From Planctomycetota bacterium (GTDB taxonomy: Bacteria > Planctomycetota > UBA1135 > UBA2386): 64,000 bases of DNA. The stretch lies in contig JACKIB010000008.1 in NCBI GenBank assembly GCA_020638695.1, positions 1 to 64,000 of the forward strand, in the 5' to 3' direction. Under the pieces are notes generated by a model. The model made no database searches, was not told the origin of the DNA, and worked only from the letters and a program-made list of their open reading frames with translations. The stretch's first letter is position 1. Each line of letters opens with the position of its first letter. This document shows positions 42,736 through 51,100 of this stretch, piece after piece. Made by a program: the position numbers and the translations under genes.

Positions 42736-42975
42736 CGGGTTCGCGGGGGGAAGGGGCGCGGTGGTACGGGCCGCTCCGGTCCGTCCCTACGGCCGAACGC
42801 ACAGGAGTGGCCAGAGCATTTCCTGGTTCACTTGCCGGCGCGCCGCGGAAGGGACGCGCCGCTCCGGCTGTGGTAGCGTGGCGTCGATCTCCGCCCGGCA
42901 CCCCCGCCGCGGCGGCGTCCCTCGGTGGCCGGGACCTCCCTCGCGCCTGTCCACCCGACCTCCTCTCATCCACCC

Positions 42976-44001
42976 ATGAAAACCCATGCCCTCTCGTTGG
43001 TCGCCGCGCTGCTGATCGCGCCGCTCACCGCTCAATCTCCCAGCTACTACATCCCGTCGAACACGCCGAGCACCGGGACGTGCAACGTGATCCCGTTCGG
43101 CGACAGCTCGACGACCTGGACCAACCAGAAGTACCAGACCATCATCACCGCCGCCGACCTCGGCAACGCCGCGGTGTTGAACATCTGCGACCTCGCCTGG
43201 GCACCGTGCGGAGGCGGCGGCGCGGCCAACATGAACTTCCAGGCGATCGAGATCGTCATGGCCCAGACCACCCTGACGACCCTGTCGACCACGTTCTCGG
43301 CCAACCTCGGGTCCAACGTCCAGACCGTGCTCTCGGCCAAGGACTACGACTGGAACCTCGAGGACGCCGACAACTGGAACCGGATCGGTCTCGACAAGCC
43401 GTACCTCTACATCGCAGCACAAGGCGCCAACATCGTGGTCCAGGTGACCCTCGCCGGGGCCAGCCGCAGCGGCACGGGCCTCGGCTTCCACCGCGATGCG
43501 CTGGTGCAGCGCGTCTATGCGTTCAGCTACACCGGAACGCCGCCGGCGGTCGCCTCGGGCACCGACATGGCGGCGCTGAAGATGGAGGTCCTCGCGACCG
43601 CAGCCGACGTCAGTGCCTTCGGCCGCGGCTGCCTCGGCAGCAACAACCTGACGCCACAGCTGACCTTCACCGGCACCGGCAAGGTGGGCACGGCGCTCGG
43701 GATCAACCTCGCGAATGCCCTGCCAAATGCCAACGCGTTCCTGTCGGTCAACCTGTCGCGCAACGAGCCAGCCCTCGACCTCTCGCTGATCGGCGCGCCG
43801 GGGTGCCTGTTCTACGTCACCAACCTGATCGCCCTGGGAGTGTCCGCCGACTCGTCGGGCAACTTCTCGCTCAGCACCACGCTGCCGGCTTCGACCCCGC
43901 TGTGCTTGCGCGCGTACTTCCAGTACCTGCCGATCGATGCAGCAGCCAATGCCGCCGGGCTGACGTCGAGCAACTACGGACGCCTGCTGACCGGTAACTA
44001 G
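42976..44001 (+). CDS. Secreted planctomycete-type two-domain protein, tandem copy 1
   Basis: A 341-residue protein of unknown function with a signal peptide (SLVAALLIAPLTAQ). The first domain starts GTCNVIPFGD and includes WTNQKYQ, NVQTVL and WNRIGLDKPYLYIAAQG, a pattern seen again in the next gene. The second domain starts FGRGCLGS and has TPQLTFTGTGKVG and a final Cys-containing strand. This Cys-Gly motif followed by repeated T/G strands is a recurrent C-terminal module in secreted planctomycete proteins, thought to be beta-sheet. The ATG was chosen at the signal peptide. No enzyme motif is visible. Confidence 0.82.
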   Translation: MKTHALSLVAALLIAPLTAQSPSYYIPSNTPSTGTCNVIPFGDSSTTWTNQKYQTIITAADLGNAAVLNICDLAWAPCGGGGAANMNFQAIEIVMAQTTLTTLSTTFSANLGSNVQTVLSAKDYDWNLEDADNWNRIGLDKPYLYIAAQGANIVVQVTLAGASRSGTGLGFHRDALVQRVYAFSYTGTPPAVASGTDMAALKMEVLATAADVSAFGRGCLGSNNLTPQLTFTGTGKVGTALGINLANALPNANAFLSVNLSRNEPALDLSLIGAPGCLFYVTNLIALGVSADSSGNFSLSTTLPASTPLCLRAYFQYLPIDAAANAAGLTSSNYGRLLTGN

Positions 44002-44181
44002 TACGGTCCGGGCGAACCGCGGTGGGGATTCTCTCCACCGTGCAGACATCGGGGGCGCATCCAGCGGGTGTGCCCCCGTCTTCATGTACCCTTGCCGTGG
44101 CGGCTCGCGACGATCGGCGCGCGCTCGCTACGATCAGGGAAACTCCCGATTCCCGCCGTCCTTTCCCCTCGCACACCATCC

Positions 44182-45192
44182 ATGCGCAATTCGGTTCTGC
44201 TCGCTCTGTGTCTGTTCGCCGCTCAAGCCACGGCCCAGAGCTACTTCATCCCCGACAACGTGACCACGAGCGGCGGCTGCAACGTGATCCCGTTCGGCCA
44301 CAACATCGCCGGTACCTGGTCGAACCAGCGCTACCAGTCGTACGTCACGCCCGCCGACATCAACAACCTCCCGGTCGCACAGATCTGCGAGCTCGCGTTC
44401 CTTCCGTGCGTGTCGGGCCTGCGGCACTTCGACACCATCGAGGTCGTGATGGCGCAGACCAACACGGTGCCGCTGTCGAGCACGTTCAGCGCCAACCTGA
44501 CCGCGAACGTGCAGACCGTGCTCAAGGCGACCAACTACGATTGGACGCAGACCGCTGACACCTGGACGCGGATCGGTCTGGACCGGCCGTTCCTCTACAT
44601 CGCCGCGCAGGGCAGCAACATCGTGATCCAAGTGACGGTCACCGGCGCCGTGCTGCGCACCACGTCGACCTCGTTCCCGGGTCACCGCACCTTCGCGCGG
44701 CAGCGGCTCTACAACTACAACTGGACCGGCACGCCCCCTCTGACCGCCAGCGGCCAGGACTCGAGCGCCGCGGTCAAACTGGAAGTGATCCTCGACAGCC
44801 CCGATCTCAACACGTTCGGCACCGGCTGCCCGGGGCCGAGTGGTACGCCCACGCTGTCGTTCACCGGTTCGGCGAAGCTCGGTGGCAACGCCACCATCGA
44901 CCTTTCCGGGGCACTGGCCAACACGCTGACCGCGCTGGCGATCGACGTCCAGCGCTTGGAACCCGCGATCGACCTCACCGTTGTGCGTGCGCCGGGCTGC
45001 TCGATGTACGTGCGCAACGTGCTGACGGTGTTCGGGGTGGCGAACGGCAACGGTATCCAGTCGCTGCCGGTGAACATCCCGACGACCGGCAAGTGCCTGC
45101 GCGTCTACGTGCAGTGGTTCTGCCGCGATTCGGTCGCCAACCCGTTCGGCTGGACCACCAGCAACTACGGGCGGATGCTGCTCGGCAGCTGA
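44182..45192 (+). CDS. Secreted planctomycete-type two-domain protein, tandem copy 2
   Basis: A 336-residue paralogue of the preceding gene, with signal peptide LLALCLFAAQATAQ. Conserved blocks are CNVIPFGHN, WSNQRYQ, NVQTVLKATNYDW, WTRIGLDRPFLYIAAQGSNIVIQV in the first domain and FGTGCPGPSGTPTLSFTG in the second. Both end with the same SNYGR(M/L)L tail. The spacing of 180 bases and the shared order show tandem duplication. The role is unknown; extracellular adhesion or surface-layer function is a guess. It is convergent with pdxT, seven bases apart. Confidence 0.82.
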   Translation: MRNSVLLALCLFAAQATAQSYFIPDNVTTSGGCNVIPFGHNIAGTWSNQRYQSYVTPADINNLPVAQICELAFLPCVSGLRHFDTIEVVMAQTNTVPLSSTFSANLTANVQTVLKATNYDWTQTADTWTRIGLDRPFLYIAAQGSNIVIQVTVTGAVLRTTSTSFPGHRTFARQRLYNYNWTGTPPLTASGQDSSAAVKLEVILDSPDLNTFGTGCPGPSGTPTLSFTGSAKLGGNATIDLSGALANTLTALAIDVQRLEPAIDLTVVRAPGCSMYVRNVLTVFGVANGNGIQSLPVNIPTTGKCLRVYVQWFCRDSVANPFGWTTSNYGRMLLGS

Positions 45193-45199
45193 GTCCGGG

Positions 45200-45883
45200 C
45201 TAGCCCACCGCACAGTGCTCCGCGCCGGGCGGCACTCCAGCCGCCCGATCGCGCACCAGCGCGGCGAACCGCCGCGTCACGAAGTGGCTGACTTCCAGTT
45301 CGGGGTGGAAGCAACTGGCCCACACGTTGCGGTGGCGCACCAGCACCGGGTCGTCACCGCGCCAGGCCAGCACCTCGACCGCGGGTCCGACCTCGAGGAT
45401 GCGTGGGGCGCGGATGAACACCCCGGTAGCGTCCGCCGGCACCTCGCAACCCGGCGTGGCGCGCAGCGGGAACGTCCCGGAAGCGATCTGCCGGCCATAG
45501 CCGTTGCGGGCCACCACCAGGTCCAGGACCCCGAAGCTGTCCTGCTGTGGGTCGACCACCTCGCGCGCCAGCAGGATCAGGCCCGCACAGGTGCCGAGGA
45601 CCGGCAGCTCGGCGACGCTGCCGCCCGGTGCGGCACCCGATGCGGCGGCGCGGTCGTCCTGCGTCCGCTCGAGCAACGCAGCGATCGGCGCACGCAACCC
45701 CTGCAGCTCCAGCAGCCGCAACATCGTGGTGCTCTCCCCACCCGGCAGCACCAAGCCGGCGATGCCCACCAGGTGCTCCGGACGGCGAACCTGCCGCGAC
45801 TCGAGGCCGACTCGGTGCAACGCGGCTTGGTGCTCGGCGAAGTCGCCTTGCACCGCCAACACGCCGACCAGGGGTTCCCCCAT
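45200..45883 (-). CDS. pdxT: Pyridoxal 5'-phosphate synthase glutaminase subunit
   Basis: A 227-residue class I glutaminase that supplies ammonia to PdxS for direct pyridoxal phosphate synthesis. It shows VGVLAVQGDFAEH, the LVLPGGESTTM loop, the nucleophile Cys in GTCAGLILLA and the His-x-Glu pair in CFHPELE. It is longer than the usual 190 residues because of an insert of about 20 residues (AASGAAPGGSV region) before the nucleophile elbow and a longer C-terminus. It starts two bases after the pdxS stop, so the two are cotranslated in the order regulator-pdxS-pdxT. Confidence 0.95.
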   Translation of the reverse strand: MGEPLVGVLAVQGDFAEHQAALHRVGLESRQVRRPEHLVGIAGLVLPGGESTTMLRLLELQGLRAPIAALLERTQDDRAAASGAAPGGSVAELPVLGTCAGLILLAREVVDPQQDSFGVLDLVVARNGYGRQIASGTFPLRATPGCEVPADATGVFIRAPRILEVGPAVEVLAWRGDDPVLVRHRNVWASCFHPELEVSHFVTRRFAALVRDRAAGVPPGAEHCAVG

Positions 45884-45885
45884 CG

Positions 45886-46794
45886 CTACCAGCCGCGACC
45901 CGACATCCGCTCGGAGTCGGGCATGGTCGCGACTTCGAGCCCGCGCATCGGCTCGCCGAGCCCGGCCGACACGTCCGCCAACACCTTGGGGTCGCGGAAG
46001 TTGGTCGCCGCCTGGACGATGGCACGGGCGCGCTTGCTCGGGTCCTTCGACTTGAAGATGCCGCTGCCGACGAACACCGACTCGGCGCCGAGCTGCATCA
46101 CCAGCGCGGCGTCGGCCGGGGTGGCGATCCCGCCCGCGGAGAAGTTGGGAACCGGCAAGCGCTGCGTTTCGGCGACCCACGCCACCAGCTCGACCGGCAC
46201 TCGGTAGAGCACCGCCTTCGCCGCCAGCCCGCGCTCATCCAGGCCGCGCAGCGCGTGGATCTCGCTGGTCACGGCGCGCATGTGCCGCACCGCCTCGACG
46301 ATGTTGCCGGTGCCGGGCTCACCCTTGGTGCGGATCATCGCCGCACCTTCGTGGATTCGCCGCAGCGCCTCACCCAGGTCGCGGCACCCGCACACGAACG
46401 GGGTCTTGAACTGGCGTTTGTCGACGTGGAACTGCTCGTCGGCCGGGGTGAGCACCTCGCTCTCGTCGATGCAATCGACCTCCATCGCCTCGAGGATCTG
46501 CGCTTCGACGAAGTGGCCGATGCGCACCTTCGCCATCACCGGGATCGAGGTGACCTTCTGGATCGCCCGGATCATCTCCGGGTCCGAGGCGCGAGCCACC
46601 CCACCCGAGCTGCGGATGTCGGCGGGCACGCGCTCGAGCGCCATCACCGCCACCGCGCCCGCTTCTTCGGCGATCGCCGCCTGTTCGGCATTGACCACAT
46701 CCATGATCACGCCACCTTTGAGCTGCTCGCAGAATCCGATCTTGGTGCGGACGTCTTCGGGGGTGAATCCGGGTATCGCGGGAGAGACGGTCAT
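45886..46794 (-). CDS. pdxS: Pyridoxal 5'-phosphate synthase lyase subunit
   Basis: A 302-residue (beta/alpha)8 enzyme that makes pyridoxal phosphate from ribose 5-phosphate, glyceraldehyde 3-phosphate and ammonia. Highly conserved blocks are LKGGVIMDVVNAEQAAIAEE, GGVARASDPEMI, MAKVRIGHFVEAQILE, DESEVLTPADE (with the catalytic Lys-containing region), FVCGCRDLGEALRRI, GAAMIRTKGEPGTGN and NFSAGGIATPADAALVMQLG. The length is normal for the family. MTVSPAIPG is taken as start, 43 bases after the stop codon of the MocR regulator gene on the same strand. Confidence 0.98.
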   Translation of the reverse strand: MTVSPAIPGFTPEDVRTKIGFCEQLKGGVIMDVVNAEQAAIAEEAGAVAVMALERVPADIRSSGGVARASDPEMIRAIQKVTSIPVMAKVRIGHFVEAQILEAMEVDCIDESEVLTPADEQFHVDKRQFKTPFVCGCRDLGEALRRIHEGAAMIRTKGEPGTGNIVEAVRHMRAVTSEIHALRGLDERGLAAKAVLYRVPVELVAWVAETQRLPVPNFSAGGIATPADAALVMQLGAESVFVGSGIFKSKDPSKRARAIVQAATNFRDPKVLADVSAGLGEPMRGLEVATMPDSERMSGRGW

Positions 46795-46837
46795 CGTTGG
46801 GAGTGACGGGGCAAGGGAAGGGGAAGGTTCGGAACGG

Positions 46838-48289
46838 TCACAGGAGGAAGGGCTGGCGGGATGGGCTGGCGGGGCCGAGCAATTCGGCGGCACACCGACC
46901 GAGGATCTCGATACCGGTGCGGACCTGCTGCCCCCCGGCGCGGCACAGCGATACCCGGACCCCGGGCACGCTCGCGTCACTGGGGTGGAACAGGCACCCG
47001 GGCGCGACCAGCACTCCGCGCTCGGCGGCCGCCTGCGCCAATCGAATGCCATCGAAGCCCGGCGGACCCTCGACCCACAGCGCGAACCCGCCGTCGGGGC
47101 GCGTCCAGCGGAAGCCGTCTGGCATGTGCTGCTCCAGCGCCTGCTGCGCCGCGGCGTGACGGTCTCGCACCTCGTCGCGCAGCGCCGTCAGATGTCGGTC
47201 CGCGGCGCCGGATCTCAGGAAGTCGACCAACGCCGCCTGCAGCAGCGGACTGGTCTCGAGGTCGATGTACCGCTTGAGCGCCGCAAGCGGCGCGAACACC
47301 TCGGGCCCAGCGTGCACCCAGCCGAGCCGGACGCCTGGGAACAGCCCCTTGCTGAAGGTGCGCACGGTCACGGTCAGCTGCCGTGGGTCGAGGCGGAACA
47401 GACTCGGCAACGGAGCACCGCGGAACCGCAGGTCGAGATCGAATTCATCTTCGAGCACCGGCACGGTGGTACGCGCCACGATCTCTACCAACCGCTGGCG
47501 CTGTGCGAGATCGAGAGTCGAGCCGGTCGGGTTGCGGAACGTCGGCATCAGGTACAGCAGCCGCACGTCGTCGCGGCCGAGCACCCGCGCCAGGTCGTCC
47601 AGATCGATCCCGTCGGCGGACCCGCGCACCGGTACGGCACGAAGCTCCTGCGCCTTGAGCAATCCGAGCAGGTGGTGGTAGGTCGGCACCGGCACCGCGA
47701 CGGCGTCGCCGGGTCGGGTGAACGCGCGCAGCACCAAGTCGAGCCCCTGCTGTGCACCGTTGGTCACCAGGATGTGCTCGATCGCCTGCTCCGGGGGCGT
47801 GTCGGTCATCGCGGCGAGCAGCCGGCGCAGCTCGAGGTCGCCGGTCGGCTGCCCGTAGCCCAACAGTTCCGATCCGCGGCGCGCCAACACCCGCTGCAGG
47901 GACTCGGCGAAGTCCACCGCTGGAAAGAGCGCGTGGTCGGGGCTGAGCTGCGCCAGGTCGATCGCGTCGGGTTGGGCCGCGGGCATCGGCTGCTGGCTCA
48001 AGTGATCGAGCGCTGCGCGCGCTCCTGGGCTCAGCACGTTCGGCTCGGCGTCGCCGCACACCACGGTACCTCGGCCGACCGTCGCCGCGACCAGACCCAG
48101 GGTCTGCAGTCGCCGGTACGCACCCTCGACCGTCGCACGGGTCACCCCGGCACCGGATGCGACGGCGCGGATGGTCGGCAGGCGATCCCCCGGCCGCACC
48201 CGACCCTCCCGGATCGCGGCGCGGTAGTGGTCGACCAGCTGGTCGACCAGCGGCGCGGCGGCGTCGCGGCGGAGGTCCGGCAGATCCAT
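46838..48289 (-). CDS. MocR/GntR-type PLP-binding transcription regulator, PdxR-like
   Basis: A 483-residue fusion. The N-terminal GntR winged helix (about 10-78: LVDQLVDHYRAAIREGRV, LPTIRAVASGAGVTRATVEGAYRRL) binds DNA. The C-terminal fold type I aminotransferase domain (about 105-475) binds pyridoxal phosphate, with the Schiff-base Lys in RTFSKGLFPGVRLGW and YLMPTFRNPTGSTL. MocR proteins of this type control pdxST and respond to the PLP level. Its position directly upstream of pdxS on the same strand supports the PdxR role, although classical pdxR is divergent. If it is cotranscribed with pdxST, it would regulate its own operon. Confidence 0.92.
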   Translation of the reverse strand: MDLPDLRRDAAAPLVDQLVDHYRAAIREGRVRPGDRLPTIRAVASGAGVTRATVEGAYRRLQTLGLVAATVGRGTVVCGDAEPNVLSPGARAALDHLSQQPMPAAQPDAIDLAQLSPDHALFPAVDFAESLQRVLARRGSELLGYGQPTGDLELRRLLAAMTDTPPEQAIEHILVTNGAQQGLDLVLRAFTRPGDAVAVPVPTYHHLLGLLKAQELRAVPVRGSADGIDLDDLARVLGRDDVRLLYLMPTFRNPTGSTLDLAQRQRLVEIVARTTVPVLEDEFDLDLRFRGAPLPSLFRLDPRQLTVTVRTFSKGLFPGVRLGWVHAGPEVFAPLAALKRYIDLETSPLLQAALVDFLRSGAADRHLTALRDEVRDRHAAAQQALEQHMPDGFRWTRPDGGFALWVEGPPGFDGIRLAQAAAERGVLVAPGCLFHPSDASVPGVRVSLCRAGGQQVRTGIEILGRCAAELLGPASPSRQPFLL

Positions 48290-48302
48290 GCGCGGATTGT
48301 CT

Positions 48303-48340
48303 CAGTCAAAACGACCCGGTCAATAGGGTCAATTTGACTC
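48303..48340 (-). promoter_or_regulatory. Probable operator/promoter region of the mocR-pdxST operon
   Basis: Contains two direct copies of GGTCAAT at 48318-48324 and 48327-48333, nine bases apart (ATTGACC on the transcribed strand). They are framed by GTCAAA at 48305-48310 and TTTGAC at 48333-48338. It lies just upstream of the regulator's ATG, within a short AT-richer patch. Direct repeats about one helical turn apart suit binding by a dimeric MocR protein; this is inference from position and pattern. Confidence 0.5.
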
Positions 48341-48495
48341 CCCCCAGCCTGGGCCGTGCAAGACCCCGGTCTGGGCCGTGCAACGGCTGACCTGGGGCGA
48401 ACAAATCACACGGGGCAGCACGCGGCTGGCCTTCCCGCCGGGCCGGACCCCGGTACGCTACTCGGCGGCCCTCCTGCCATCATCCTCGACCCGCC

Positions 48496-49647
48496 ATGAT
48501 CCGACCTTCCCGTGTCGCCCTCCCCGCGGTGCTCATCGGCGCCGCGCTCGCGCCGGCGCAGGGCACCAAAGTGGTGCCGCCCGCCTACGCTCTAAAGCCG
48601 GGGTCCTCGCTCGACGTGGAACCGTTCGGTGTCGACCAGATCCGGCACGCCACCTGGATCGACGTCTCCAACCTAACCGGCCTGCCGGCCAGCAAGCAGA
48701 TCAGTGAGGTCCGCTACCGGCGGGAAGAGAACCGCCTGGACAAGGTGTTCAGCACCTACGAGCCGATGCACCGCGACCCGGCGACGGGGACCTTGAACTG
48801 GCGCATCCGGATGGCGAACTCCACCACCTCGTACACCAACCTGGTGCCGCAGTACGAGAACCGGGCCAACGGCGTTGCGGCGTGGACCACGGTGTTCGCC
48901 GCCGCGCTGGACCTGAACACCAACACCCCGACGATCCCGTACCCGACCAACCCCGCCAACCCGGCGCCGTTCTCGATCACGTTCCCGTTCAACGTGCAGC
49001 CGTTCACCCACAACGGCACCAACTTGGTCGTCGAGCACTACGCGTACGCGTCGCGCAACCGCACGCACATCTACTACATCGATGCGGTGGAGAGCCAGCC
49101 GAACAACGGTGGCACGGTCGACCTGATCACACCCTCGAGCCTGGGCTGCCCGCAGGACGCCAACCGCGTCCACGGCACGGCTCCCAATCCCGGGGCCGGC
49201 AACGTCGACCTGCACTTGTTCGGCGCGCCCAACAGCGTTCCGGTGGTGTGCTACTTCGGCGCCAGCTCGACGCTGTGGAACGGCGTTCCGCTGCCGCTGT
49301 CGCTGGCATTCATGGGGCTCACCGGCTGCAACGTCTACACCGACCTGACCTTCCCGGTCGCGGCCCAGACCAACGCGTTCGGCGTCGCCTCGCTGTCGAT
49401 CCCGGTGCCCGCCAACAGCGCGTACATCAACGCCAGCCTCTACAGCCAGTGGGGCGTCGCCGACCAACGGGTCAACCCGAACCTCGGCTTCGCGATGTCC
49501 GATGGCGTGAAGATCACACTCGGGAGCACCGTCGGCCAGGAGACCATCGCCATGTCGGTGATCTCGGGTCAAGCCGGTGCCGCCAGCGGCACGGTGGGCT
49601 TCCTGCAGCTCAACCGCGGACCGGTGATGGAGCTGGTCCACAACTAG
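48496..49647 (+). CDS. Secreted protein of the planctomycete two-domain type
   Basis: A 383-residue protein with a signal peptide (ALPAVLIGAALAPAQG). The first half carries VEPFGVDQIRHATWID and RYRREENRL; the second half starts near SLGCPQDANRVHGTAPNPGAGNVDLHLFGAP, comparable to the Cys-Gly C-terminal module of the tandem genes at 42976 and 44182. It is rich in Asn, Thr and Pro, as expected for a beta-sheet extracellular protein. No catalytic motif is seen. TACGCT lies 39 bases upstream of the ATG. The function is unknown. Confidence 0.8.
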   Translation: MIRPSRVALPAVLIGAALAPAQGTKVVPPAYALKPGSSLDVEPFGVDQIRHATWIDVSNLTGLPASKQISEVRYRREENRLDKVFSTYEPMHRDPATGTLNWRIRMANSTTSYTNLVPQYENRANGVAAWTTVFAAALDLNTNTPTIPYPTNPANPAPFSITFPFNVQPFTHNGTNLVVEHYAYASRNRTHIYYIDAVESQPNNGGTVDLITPSSLGCPQDANRVHGTAPNPGAGNVDLHLFGAPNSVPVVCYFGASSTLWNGVPLPLSLAFMGLTGCNVYTDLTFPVAAQTNAFGVASLSIPVPANSAYINASLYSQWGVADQRVNPNLGFAMSDGVKITLGSTVGQETIAMSVISGQAGAASGTVGFLQLNRGPVMELVHN

Positions 49648-49680
49648 GCGAACGCGCTGGCCGCGATCCCCGAAGGCTCA

Positions 49681-50652
49681 GTGCTGTGTTGGCGGCACCG
49701 CAGCACCTGTCTGGCGGGCAATCCGCTCGGCGATCCCGCCGAGCGCCGCGTCTACGTCTACCTACCGCCGGGACGTGGTGAGCACGATTGCGCCGGGTTG
49801 CCGGCGCTGTTCCTGCTCCCGGGATTCGTCGGGCGCGGGCGCGGCATGCTGGCGGACAACTTGTTCGCACCGGCAATCGACGACCGGATGAATCGGTTGA
49901 TCGCCGCCGGCTGCCCACCCGCGGTGCTGGTGCTCGTCGACTGCAGCACCAGACTGGGCGGCAGCCAATACCTCGACTCGCCCGCGGTCGGCCACTACCA
50001 GGAGTATCTCGCCGAGGAGTTGGTCGCGCTGGTGCGCGAGCGGTTGGGGGTCGGGCCGCTGGGGGTCGCCGGGAAGAGCAGCGGCGGATTCGGCGCGTTG
50101 CGGGTCGTGATGGACCGGCCGGGCACGTTCGCGGCCGCGGCCTGCCACAGCGGCGACTGCTACTTCGAGTACGGCTACCTCCCGGACATCCCCAAGGCGG
50201 CGGCGGCGATCGCCCGCGCGGGTTCGGTGAACGCGTTCCTCGACCAGCTGTCGGTGGGCGAGAAGAAGAGCTCCGAGCAGATCATCACGCTCAGCATGGT
50301 GGCGATGGCCGCGTGCTACTCGCCGCTGGTGGACGGTGGCTACCAGTTGCCGTTCGACCCGAACACCGGTGCGTTCCGCGAGGACGTGTTCGCCCGCTGG
50401 CTCGAACACGATCCGTACCGGCGGGTCGCCGACCATCTCGGAGCACTGCGCGCCTTGCAGTTGCTGTTCATCGACGTCGGGACCAGGGACGAGTACCACC
50501 TGCAGCTCGGGGCACGCCTGCTGCACCGCCGACTCGGCGACCTCGAGGTACCGCACCACTACGAGGAGTTCGACGACGGGCACTTCGGCACCAGCTACCG
50601 CTACGACACGTCGATCCCGGCCCTGGTGCGGGCGCTGACTGGCGGGCGCTAG
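49681..50652 (+). CDS. Alpha/beta-hydrolase-fold esterase (esterase D/enterochelin esterase-like)
   Basis: A 323-residue hydrolase. The likely triad is visible: Ser in VAGKSSGGFGALR (about 138), Asp in FIDVGTRDEYH (about 269) and His in DDGHFGTSYRYD (about 301). The N-terminal RRVYVYLPPG and LPALFLLPGFVGRG segments match the putative-esterase family that includes enterochelin esterase and antigen 85-type enzymes. No signal peptide is seen, so it is probably cytosolic. The start is GTG, 34 bases after the previous stop. The TAG stop is part of the CTAG end of repeat B5. The substrate cannot be inferred. Confidence 0.86.
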   Translation: MLCWRHRSTCLAGNPLGDPAERRVYVYLPPGRGEHDCAGLPALFLLPGFVGRGRGMLADNLFAPAIDDRMNRLIAAGCPPAVLVLVDCSTRLGGSQYLDSPAVGHYQEYLAEELVALVRERLGVGPLGVAGKSSGGFGALRVVMDRPGTFAAAACHSGDCYFEYGYLPDIPKAAAAIARAGSVNAFLDQLSVGEKKSSEQIITLSMVAMAACYSPLVDGGYQLPFDPNTGAFREDVFARWLEHDPYRRVADHLGALRALQLLFIDVGTRDEYHLQLGARLLHRRLGDLEVPHHYEEFDDGHFGTSYRYDTSIPALVRALTGGR

Positions 50653-50817
50653 TGGGGTGTGTCCGAAGTTCGTTGCACAAGTCGTCGAGTCATGCGGTTC
50701 GCTCGCAAGGAGCCGCGACGACACGGCTTGTTGGTGGACAAGCTGAGGAGCTGCGACGCCGCGAGCGGGTCGAATGGCCGGGCACATGTGCTGCGAACTC
50801 CGGACGCGGGGCACTAG
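50649..50817 (+). repeat. Repeat family B, copy 5 (hybrid ends)
   Basis: 169 bp, CTAG to CTAG. The left terminus is the first type (AGTGGGGTGTGTCCGAAGTT). The right terminus is the second type seen in copy 1 (GAACTCCGGACGCGGGGCACT), so the two ends are not inverted repeats of each other. The core is intact. Its first CTAG holds the esterase stop codon. The 283 bases after it, up to the next gene, show no coding signal. Confidence 0.88.
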
Positions 50818-51100
50818 CGAGCGCGCTGCCGCACCCCTGACCAGACGGCGACGCCCTTGGGCGCGAGCAAGGCGACCAAGCGGGACGCCGCAGACGCGGG
50901 GAAGGTGTGGCATGGAAGCCGCAGCCCGAGCGGAATGCGAACTCGGCCCAGGCGCCGCGAGACCTCGATCGCAGCGCTCCTCCCCGACCACGCGACGCAG
51001 ATCGAGACCCGCGGCGCGGCCTTGCTCAACATCGGTTCGCACGGTGTCCGACACACCCACAGCGCCACACCTCGGTGCGGGGGGAAACGACAGCACAGCA

